Assembly (NCBI GenBank): GCA_002118135.1
Contig: BDIU01000488.1
Location: 1 to 39,847 of the forward strand
From: Trebouxia sp. TZW2008
Taxonomy: Eukaryota > Chlorophyta > Trebouxiophyceae > Trebouxiales > Trebouxiaceae
Direction: 5' to 3'
DNA length: 39,847 nucleotides
Below are positions 11,812 to 27,600 of the stretch, one piece after another (within the stretch, counting starts at the first letter, position 1; the number at the start of each line of letters is the position of its first letter). The position numbers and the translations under genes were made by a program. Below the pieces are notes generated by a model. It saw nothing but the letters and a program-made list of their open reading frames with translations. It searched no databases and had not been told where the DNA came from.

Positions 11812-12573
11812 GCAAGGCTAAGCACCTCCCAAAGATTTTGTGTTTGTTGGGGGCTCACCATGTTCATTTCTGACCCACGAAGTCAGCTTGCGCTCACTCA
11901 GCTTTGACTGAGCGCGAGAAAGGGCTGTCTTGTCAAGCATTCAACATTTCATGCTGACCCTACAAGTCATGATGCGTTCATACTGCTCAAAAAGCGAGAT
12001 CTTATTCACACATGGCAGCAATAAGGGCACCTGACATGCTGCTTAACCGCAAAGTGGTTTTTTGAAGGTACCGTAGCATCTTAGCTGTCACAGTGACGGA
12101 CTTCCAACCAGTGTTCGAAGTCCAGTTTATGCTGCCTTTGTACTGTATTAAGTACTTCTGAAGCTGACAGGTGCTAGTGTGTCCAGACTACAATTGCAAG
12201 TGCCAGCACCAACAATCATGCCCAGTGAGCTAGCCTTATGCCCATCCACTTCTTGCCTGAAATACCACTGACTACGCCCTTGTAAACGTAGGCCCTGCAG
12301 CACCTTCTCAAATGCCAAGGTGCAATTGTTGTGCATGTCAAGCAAAGGAGCCTGTGCGGCATATGCAACAGCTGAAGCGTGAGTTGTATAGCAGATGCTC
12401 TCATGCCCACCATTGTAGTTTTGAAACAGACCTGATGGTTTCGGAGCCGCTGCAGCAATTGCTTCCTGGCTATCGGTCTTCTGCTCCGATCTCAATTTTG
12501 GAGTGATTGCGCTTTCGCCTGTCCGACACGATGTGTCCTTTTCAAAAGACTTGGCAAAGAACGCGGTACTACA
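11812..12573. other. Intergenic region between NicO-like and acyltransferase genes
   Basis: It holds the 3' UTR of the NicO-like gene, with a stem-loop at 11890-11915, and the 5' region of the acyltransferase gene. A 115-codon open frame on the minus strand (12495-12148) has no ATG at its head and no family resemblance, so it is not called. Confidence 0.45.
11890..11915 (+). other. Perfect-looking hairpin in the NicO-like 3' UTR
   Basis: GCGCTCACTC and GACTGAGCGC are inverted repeats (9 of 10 pairs) around a six-base AGCTTT loop. It begins 78 bases after the stop codon. In a eukaryotic transcript it could be a 3' UTR structural element; it may also be chance. Confidence 0.45.
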
Positions 12574-15500
12574 ATGAGCCCCATCAACGCACGGCCGCTT
12601 CAGCTATGGGAGCAGATCGGTTTCAGCATCAACATATCGACATATGTCGACCTGCAGGGTCGTGGCGTCAGCGCCGAAGCAGTCATGCGCGCCTTGCAGG
12701 CCTTACAGCAAGAGCATCCGGTCCTGCGCATGGGTGTCGAGTACCAAGACAACGTCGCCAAGTTTGTGGAGGCCCCAAAACCGACCGTCGCGCTTACAAC
12801 AGCACCCACATTGTATCCGAATTGGCAGAGCAAACTGCAGGAAATTGCCAGTGAGTTCAGGGACTGGAGCGAGACCATTCTCTATGCAGAACTAGCCAGC
12901 AACGGTGAACAGCACCAGCTGTTCCTCACAGTCAACCACGCAGGTGATGTCTCTTGGAGCCTGCCCAAATCACCTGAGCACAGGCATTGTGACTAACACA
13001 CATGCAGATCCTACCAGATGCCCGTGCTGCTACCGATCTTGACTGACCTGCAGGCATTGCATATATGCACATTGCACATATGCACACATGCAAACAAAAT
13101 CACCTGAATACCTATAGAGCTGATGATGTCAGCAGTTAGCAGTCACACAGCTCAGATGCAACAGACATAGCTTCAGCTACAGACCACAGCATGGCCAGAC
13201 TTGACAGTGTCACAACTTCTGGCATTTGTGTAAGCCTGGCGTCAGTCCTATGTTGCAGACATTACCACAGCAGGGGGAATCTTTGAGTTGAAGCTGATGG
13301 TGTTGACTCACCTGCAGGCATTGATGGCATTGGGCTGTTGCATCTGTGCAACAGCTTGCTTGCCAACCTGAGCAAAGCGTGTCAGGGACAGGCAATCACT
13401 GCAAAGCCCGAGCGCAAGTTCAGGGACATCTTCACCAACATGGAGTCATGGCAACCAATGGGCATCAACAAAACAGCCAGGCCTGACATCCCAGCGCAAT
13501 ACATGCCGGCATTGTCTCCTGACAGGATGCTTGAGGTGGTTGAGAAGCCGCACTTGGCTGCAATCTGGTCTGAGCTGGATGCCAACTGGACTCAAGCTCT
13601 GCTGTCCAGGTATTGGAGCTGTTTTTTGTCTACAGTTGGCAATCCAAACCGCCCCAGTGTGTTTCACTTCTTTCCTGGGGTCAAGAAGATGCACACAAGC
13701 TAAGCTGACATGGCGATAGATACAGCTGTTGAAGGAAACCAGCACCAGGGGTTTGAACAATTACTTCTTGAAGGCACTGCTGTATGCTCAAAAAGCTTGC
13801 TAAAGCAGACCGATGTTGCAGTGAGTAAGCACTGAGCTAAGCAGAGTGCATACACGTGACATGAGCACGTCATGTGGCAAGCATGCATGAAGCTATCAAA
13901 AGGTCGCCTTGCCAGGGAGATCCGACTGCCTTGAGCTAATGTCACCATGCATCAGGCAATGCCTCTGGGACAGTCTTCGGACCTCTAGCAATGAGTTTGG
14001 TGCCTTGTAGCCATGTGGTTTTTGACTTATAGCAATTGTACCAACCCCATCAAGGCTTCTTTGAGGCACAAAGCAACTGGTACAGGCGTCACATCATGAA
14101 AGAGGCATATTTTCCAAACAGTCTCTGTAACTCATAGCCATGCGTACCAGTCACAACAATGCTGCTGTCAGGTGCAAGCAGAATGGCGCGACAGTGCAAG
14201 CTGCCATTTCTGTCGCCAGCATGTTAGCCATGGCCAAGGCTCAAGCTCAAAAGCATCCCCTGCCACAGACCATCCTCATGCAGGCTCCCATCAACATGCG
14301 CAGTCAGGTCAGCTCGATGCATAGAACTATGTTGTCGAGTGATATAGCAATCACCCAACTCCTAAGATCGTTGATAATCTACTATTATGACATCTGCTGT
14401 CATTGTTCCCTATCATCAAAAACTGAATTGGTCGTGAGTATACTGATGCTTTCCCCGATCTTACGTGTAGGTGGGTGTTTCACCACCTCTGGAAGCAGAG
14501 GAGTGCGTGTGTGCAATGTCTTACCTGTGGTGGTGTCAGCAGCTGTCCAATGAAGACAAGTTGTGGGCAGTTGTGGCCAAAAGCAGCGCGGCCTTGAAGC
14601 AGGAGAAGAGCAAGAAGAGTGGGTTGGCCTTCTGGAACAGGGTCCATAAGGACTTCTACTCTCCACCCTACACTGTGAGTTGCTGATACATCTGTCATAT
14701 GCATGATCCTTACATTCACCTCAGACTGTGTTGTGTGAAATCATTTGTGTGTTGTCACTGACCTTGTGGTTATCACTTACCTCATGCTATCAGATGACAC
14801 TGCTGTCATTGACCTCACGCCATCATAGACTTTCTGCTGCCATGTGCATCAGATGCATGCAGCATCTTGGGGTTTGGGTTGTCTTTGGTTTTCTGCTGTC
14901 ACTGATGTTGTACTGCCCCTGATCGTCTGTTGTGTGAAGCTACTTTTATTGACTGAATTTTGTCATTGACGTCGTGCTGTGATAGTGTTCAGGTGAATGT
15001 ATCATCTTGGCGGTGTGTCACTGATCTCTTGCCGCTGTGCAAACCTGCAGTTAGTGGCTGTGAGCTGTCATACACCTTGTGCTTCTATGTGAAGCTGCTG
15101 TCACTGATATTGTGTCGTGCCATGGGTAGGTTAATGCAGCTTCTTCGGGGATCAGCCCTGTTCAGCCCTGCTATGGACCCCTCACAGCCAACAAGCAGCA
15201 TGTTGTGATTCGTGTGCTGTCACTGATCCTGCGCTATCACCAATTTTGTGCTTGTATGTCAAACTGCTGTCACTGATCCCGTGCTGTCACTGTCTGATGT
15301 TGTCAACAATCCTGTGCTGTTGTTGACCTTCTGCTGTTGTGTGCTACAGGTGAATGCACCTTCGTGGGGCGTCAGCCCTGTTCAGCCCACCTGTGTTCCT
15401 TTGACAGTCGTCAACAAGCAGCATGTGATGTTGGTCACCTTTGGCTTAGTTAAGCCTAACGTTGACAGTATGTTATCATTGACATTCCGCTGTGATATGG

Positions 15501-16508
15501 CGCAGGTGAATGCATCTTCTTGGGGGGTCAGCCCTGTTCAGCCCTCCTATGGATCCCTGAAAGTCAACAAGCAGCATGTGATGGTGGCCACCTATGGCTT
15601 AGTCAAGCCTGATGATGCCACTGTCATGACGCATGCCCATACCTTCAATGGCAGGCAAGATGCCAAGCTTCATGTATAATGTCATGAGTTCATCAGTCTG
15701 GCTGTCTCCTTGATGTGGTTCTCAACAAGCACAATATAGTCACATCATGGGAACTAAAACCAGGAAAAGCATCTAGCTTGGTATGCTGATTTGGTTGAGC
15801 ACTCATACATTAAGTCTTGTAGTCAAGTTTGCCTTGCTTCTTACAAAAAGCTACTGTTCCTCAGCTTCACTTCAGGATATTAAAGCTGTTTCATTCAAAC
15901 TGTGCTAATCCTTATTGCCTTACGGCTGCATCTTTAATTTCAAAAGCAGGATCTGTTGGTCATGTGCACTGTCAGTAGACGGGCAATGTCAAAGCACAGC
16001 CTGAATCTTGTTTGCTTTCATCAATCAAGTGGCCGGCTGGCTGGCTGGCTTGCTTGCTTGCCTGCTTGCATGCCTGCTCACTTGCTCAGTCAACGATGGT
16101 CAAATCGTGGCAACGACCGTAATTGCTGTCCTGCAAAATATTCTATGTCTGGCATATTGAGGAGCAGACTTTGCAGCATTGACAATGGCAGAACTGACAA
16201 TGGCTATGGCACACCCTGACAATGGAAGTAGCGACATGCAGGTTACACACCAGCTTCACCATCTCAAGGCCTGGTGTGAGTCAAGACAGGATATGGCCCA
16301 CCACATCGCATAAGTCACAATGTCACAGCTCACAATGTCACAACTGTCATGCAGATTACACACCAGTTTCACCTTCTCACGGCCTGGTGTGAGTCAAGAC
16401 CTGGGGCAAGACATGGCCCGCTGGCAGCAGCAAGTGCTCAAGAAGCTGGCAGCCCCTGACAGTGATGATGCACTGGTGTCTCACCTTCTCTCTGCTGGAG
16501 ACTTCTAA
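12574..16508 (+). CDS. HxxxD acyltransferase, condensation/PapA-like
   Basis: Six exons: 12574-12943, 13318-13609, 14172-14307, 14471-14674, 15506-15654 and 16355-16508; 434 aa. The protein resembles the CoA-dependent/condensation-domain acyltransferases (NRPS condensation, PapA and alcohol acetyltransferase group). An N-terminal half with ALQALQQEHPVLRM leads to the catalytic motif H-A-G-I-D-G (His122, Asp126; HxxxDG), which is formed exactly across the first intron. Later come VQAAISVASMLAMA and QAPINMR, and a second half with SSWGVSPV and the closing strands. The substrate cannot be told from sequence; an acyl-CoA or carrier-bound acyl and an alcohol or amine acceptor are expected from the family. 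The intron after 15654 has a GC donor (GGCAG|GCAAGA). Three further copies of the exon at 15506 lie upstream. The N-terminal 'Lxxxxxx' floor of the domain is short, so the exact subfamily is uncertain. Confidence 0.76.
14993..15013 (+). repeat. Acyltransferase exon copy 1 (short, decayed)
   Basis: After a TTCAG acceptor the sequence reads VNVSSWR, matching the VNASSWG start of exon 15506-15654, then diverges. It is the oldest or shortest of four copies. Confidence 0.6.
15130..15216 (+). repeat. Acyltransferase exon copy 2 (decayed)
   Basis: After GGGTAG the frame reads VNAASSGISPVQPCYGPL and NKQHVV, clearly a copy of exon 15506-15654. No donor in the matching phase is visible, so splicing it in would probably break the frame. 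Confidence 0.7.
15350..15468 (+). repeat. Acyltransferase exon copy 3 (possible alternative exon)
   Basis: An intact-looking copy, VNAPSWGVSPVQP onward through NKQHVMLVTFGLVKP, with a CTACAG acceptor and a GTATGT donor after 15468. It enters in phase 0 and leaves in phase 2, exactly like exon 15506-15654, so the two could be mutually exclusive exons. The frame is also open straight through to 15654, so a fused double exon is possible too. Confidence 0.65.
16036..16088 (+). repeat. GGCT/TGCT tetranucleotide repeat
   Basis: A run of GGCTGGCTGGCT passes into TTGCTTGCTTGCC and related four-base units within the GC-AG intron of the acyltransferase gene. It is a simple microsatellite. Confidence 0.75.
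16252..16312 (+). repeat. Echo of the last acyltransferase exon
   Basis: It repeats the acceptor (GCAG) and start of exon 16355-16508: LHTSFTISRPGVSQD here against LHTSFTFSRPGVSQD in the exon, in the same phase, then diverges. The period is about 102 bases. Confidence 0.8.
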
Positions 16509-17418
16509 TTCTTGAAAGGTCGAAGCAATTTGCAACAGTGACCAATGCAGCAATGCAGAAACATGCAAGATGTAGGCCGTGTTGGACACGGGCTTAGCTT
16601 TGGTGTGACTTTGTCACCACTGGTTTTTTAAGATCAGAGCAGGCGTCGCACTAGGTGGTCAGTCTGAGATGGTGTACAGCTGTGCAGCCATGCAGCAGCA
16701 GACAGGCAGTCAAGCAGCAGCAGTCAAGCAGCAGCAGTCAAGCAGCAGCAGTCAAACAATCAAGCAGCAGTCAAACAACCAAGCAGCAGTCAAGCAATCA
16801 AGCAGCAGCTGACCACTGGAACTCACACTGCAGGCTGATATCATGACAGTCTGGAACGCCTTTAGTGCATGAACATGAATCCCCTATTTGCGCTGCAGCA
16901 GCTGCATTGCTCATGTAGGCCAGAAATGGCATACCTGTCATGTTGCTTGGAGCACCATCTGATTGAGCCTATTACTCGCATGCTTTGCTACCTGCACCTC
17001 TTGCAGCGTGCTTGCTATGTTTCACAAGCAATTTAATGATCATGAAAACAGGGCATGCTGTATGGCATTCAATGCAAAATCATCCGTGCAGCATTTGCAC
17101 AAGTGCAGCATCCAATTTTGATTGCAGATGACAATCAGCAATGCAATATTCGAAGCTGCAAGAATGAGATTTCGGGCGCATAGTTACGCAAGCTACACAG
17201 ACTGCTGCAGCTCTGAGTCATCTGCTGTGTGATGAGTCATTTCACCCCTCCTCGCCAATTAATGATGCTATTGCTGCTGCTGAATTACGCAGCTTCAGCT
17301 TTGCTTTGAAGGGCACAGCAAAGCTTTGACCAGACAGCATCGCACTCCGTTTGCACCTCCAGGGCCAGCACAGCAAGCTGCAACGAGCTTGGTACACCTT
17401 CTGCGACGGCCAGGCGCC
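16509..17418. other. Intergenic region with CAG-rich repeat
   Basis: It lies between two genes on the plus strand. Besides the AGCAGCAGTCA repeat at 16692-16808 I see no exon-like sequence. The GH9 promoter should lie in its right half. Confidence 0.5.
16692..16808 (+). repeat. AGCAGCAGCAGTCA tandem minisatellite
   Basis: About eight units of AAGCAGCAGCAGTC and shortened variants (TCAAACAATCAAGCAGCAG) in tandem. An open frame through it would give Ser/Gln-rich peptide, but no gene context supports translation. Confidence 0.8.
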
Positions 17419-23912
<6,494 letters not shown>

Positions 23913-24654
23913 TCAAGGCCAAAACTTCCCCTGCTGTTTGCTGTGACCATGTGTAGAATTAAGCCTTAGATTAGGATGTGTATGATGCACAACTGACAGT
24001 TTCAAGACTATGGCTTGGCAAACAATTTCAGTTTGCTGCCATTTCCTGCTGTTTTTGCTAGCTCTGACTTGTTTAGCTTCTGCATTGTTGAACTCGCAAA
24101 CGTGTGCTGCAGCTTGATAGTTTCAAGTCAATCTGCAACAGGTGTTCCTGGGCACTTCTCAAGACCTGACTTGTATCTTTCATTTGACTGAGCTAGCTGT
24201 TGTGTATGCACTTGCACTACCAGCATCTGCACAGCACTGTCACGATTTGTAAGCCTTGCGCCTGATGCATTGCATGCATTGTCAGTCTGGACTAATAGAC
24301 AATATTGGGGCCGTGGCACCCTGCCTCTACAGCGCATATATACACAACATGCCATGCTGATGCCACGCATGAACAGTCAGTGGTTTTTGAGCTGTATGTG
24401 CAATTGCTGGGAGCGTCTGCCTGACACTGTCAGTGTGCAGCGTTCAAGGTGGCCAGCGGATTACAGCGTACAACGCATATTGTTACAGTAGCATACACTG
24501 TAGCCAGCAGCATGCAAAGACGGAAGCTGACAAAATCTGCTGAATGAGCACTGCTGTACAGGGTCAAACTTTGCTGTACACATTGCAGAATAAGGCAAAC
24601 ATACGCCTCACTTGCTGATCAACGAATCAAGTACTGTAAAGAATGTACGCCAGC
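23913..24654. other. Convergent intergenic region, no gene seen
   Basis: It lies between the stops of the GH9 gene (+) and the PP2C gene (-) and should hold two 3' UTRs. The short open frames here are not gene-like. Confidence 0.55.
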
Positions 24655-27600
24655 TCAAGCTACACCAGTTGCGTTTTGTACACTTTGTTGCTGCCGATCA
24701 CTGCTAGCATTGTTGCGACCCCCCTGGCCTCTGCCCCTACCCCCATTTCGACCCCTGCCCCTGCCCCTCCCACGCCCACCAGACCTCTGAGCCTGCTGGT
24801 TCTGCACACGCTCAGCATCTTGCTGTTGCTCCTGAGGGTGATGAGTCACACCCTGACTTGCATCAGCTGCAGTGGCGGCTGATCTATTGGGTCCAGGAAT
24901 GCTGCCAAAGTCATCTGCGCCAATGCTGCCAAAACTGATGCTGTAAGTGGCAGGCTGCTCTGCCTGTTGATACAAGGGGCCTGACTGTACATTTGCAGCT
25001 TGCTGGTTCTGCCTACTTCTATCGCCCCTGCCTGCTCTGTTATTGCCCCTGCCTCTACTGAAACCTCTGCCTTCATTCCTTTCATTTCTGCCACGCTGTT
25101 GTTGCTGCTGCTGCTGCTGCTGTGACTGCTGGTTTGGGTTTGTGCCATTGCTCATGCTTCTTGTCTGTGGCGGCCGTCTGATTGTGAGTACCCTAGGTGC
25201 ACTGCCAGAGGACTCTGCACTTTCCAGTGAAGAAGACAACAGGGGGGAAGCAGACAAGGGAAACACTGTTTCTGCACCCCAACTGGATGCCATGTCACCA
25301 TCAGCAGTTTGCTGCTGAGCATGCTGTGGTTCAGTAGCATGCTGAGCATGCTGTGCTTGATCAGCATGCTGGCTCTGCTCATGCTGCGTCTGTCTGTAGC
25401 GGCGTCTGTTGTCGTACCCACTGCTGCGCCCCCTGCCTCTACCCCTACCCCTGCCCCTAACCCTGTTTGACTTCGAGTCCCTGTTCTCAGTAGGGTTGCC
25501 ATTGGCACTGCCTTCATGCTCACCAGCGTCTGTGCCATTGTGCATGGCCTTGATACCATTGACACCATCAGGGGAGCTTTCACCATGCTGATGCCTCAGC
25601 TTGCCCTGTTTATGAGGGATTTCCCATTGGCCTGGCGGACTGTCTGATGACTCATCCTCAGCCCAGCCGTCGGGGCTGGAAGCTGCGGCAGGAGCTTCTG
25701 CCTTGTGCTTGACAGGAACTGTCTCCCATTCAGATGAGTCCTCTTCCAGCAGAGGTGGAGAAGCGGTGAAGGGGCTCTGGAATGCAGCTGAGTCCATGAG
25801 TGATGAGTCTGAGCGGGCTGAGTGCAGGTCCTGAGCCAAGGTGTCTGAGCTGTGGCCACTGCTGGAGGGTTCAGCGTCAGCAAACTGGGCTTGAACGGCT
25901 GCAATGCGGCGCTGCCTGCACAACCAGCAAACAGAGTTCTTAGCACAGCACAGAAGCAAACAAGTTTGTTAGCCCAGCTGATGGCAAGCTGCAGACAAGG
26001 CCTGTCTGGGTTGGAGACGCTGCACACGCTGCAGTGCCATGAACCTTCTGCATACTAACAGGGTCATGTCCTGGTCTGGCGACATGCTGTACAGGCCACC
26101 ATGCTTGCAGACATCAGCACTTTGGCATTGACATGGATTCAAAGGCCAACAAACAGCAATACAGTAGTCTGTCGACTCGCCTCACTCAACTGCACTGGGT
26201 TCACCAACAAGCCCTTGAAGCTAACACGAAACCCACAGGAGGCTCTGTGTACTTGATTGTCAAGCTCATGTGCGCCAAGTAACAGAGCCACAAAAGCAGC
26301 ATGGACTGTGTTGCTACAACAACTCACCCAAGCAAGCTGTGGCGCACAAAGTTGCATACAAGGCGTCTAGTTGCTTACCAGGTATTGCTAGCGCAGACTT
26401 CAATAGCTGCAGCTTCTTCAAGAGGTTTGTGCCAGTCAATGGTCCCAACCTCCTCTGTGTTGTGCATATGCCCGTTGCTTGGCCTAGCTAGGAATGGTGG
26501 CAGCTTGTGGGAGTCATCAGGCATGGCATCAATGACCAGCACAGTGATGTCATCACGCACCCCTTTTGCCTTCAGGGCTGCTTGTACCTGCACTGCGGGG
26601 GTGCCATGATGAGCATAACAATGAGCTTGTTGAGCGTGACCATGTGTCGCATACACACATATGTAATACCTGTAGGTGCCTGAGATCAAACATATTTTGA
26701 AGGGGATGCAATCAGGCAAGGGCACTGACTGTACGACACTAAAACGACTTATCAATGCAGCTGGACATACCTAGCAGGCACCATCAATTTGCTTGTGGGA
26801 CAAGCGAACAAGGGTCCGGGCTCACAGAATGTGAATTCATGCCTCTCTCCCCAGTCCATTGTAGATGGGCTGTTATTCAACAAAAGCCTCTATTCCTATT
26901 CAGTTGGACTTTCAGCAAGGGTAGGTTGCCAGTCAGCGAAAAACATGTTGTGGTGACATCACTTACCAGCTCACCAGCAGCCTTGCCAGCCTGCATGCCC
27001 CTGATATGATGTGCAGCCGTCTTAGGTTTCATGGCGTCCCACAGCCCATCAGAGGCAATGATCAGCCTGCCACCCTTGCTGGGCAGCGTCACCCGCCTCA
27101 CCTCAGGCTCGGGCAACACAACCTCCCCAGCCTGCATGTGATTCAAGAACCCCTAAATACATAGCTGCTATGCAGTTGTGAGCACCATTACAAGAGCAAT
27201 CGCAGCAGCGGGTGATCATGCTTGGCAAGGGGACCCATCACTGTTTTGTGGGTGCCATAGCTGGGCAGCGTCGCCCGCCTCACCTCAGCTTCAGGTAACA
27301 CAACCTCCCCAGCCTAAATGAATGGCACAAGCAAACATCAGGACACAGACAGTATGTAAATGTATGCATGCTTCCAAGGGGAGTCAAACTACTGGATACC
27401 GCTGCCGTTGAACATCAGTTGCCTCAATTCCGGCTTGGGCAAGACAACCTCTCCCGCCTGAATGGATCCAGACAAATTCGTCAGTACATGGGCAGATTTT
27501 GTCATTGCAAACAGATTAGCAGAAAAGGGTGTCCTTGCTGGGCAGCATTACCCGCCCCACCTCTGGCAGCACAGTCTCCCCAGCGCTCATGGTGAGTACA

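Larger units (their letters stand above)
14735..15349 (+). repeat. Degenerate repeats between duplicated acyltransferase exons
   Basis: The intron carries repeated CTGCTGTCACTGAT-like blocks (near 14788, 14895, 15090, 15215 and 15265), each followed by GTGCTGT-like sequence. They are the intronic halves of the same duplication units that carry the exon copies beginning at 14993 and 15130. Confidence 0.65.

Noticed and set aside
12148..12495. A 115-codon minus-strand frame ahead of the acyltransferase gene.
   Set aside because: It has no ATG at its head, resembles no known family, and no upstream exon with a fitting donor was found.
13046..13062. CTGACCTGCAGGCATTGCAT resembling the acceptor of acyltransferase exon 13318.
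   Set aside because: Only about 15 bases match and TGCAG is very common in these introns, so it is not counted as an echo.
14735..15349. Regularly spaced repeats that might suggest a CRISPR array.
   Set aside because: Repeats are degenerate, spacing is irregular, copies contain exon sequence, and the DNA is eukaryotic with introns.
25043..25586. Pro/Leu- and Met-rich frames in other registers of the RG exon.
   Set aside because: They are by-products of the low-complexity CAG/RG coding repeats of the PP2C tail.
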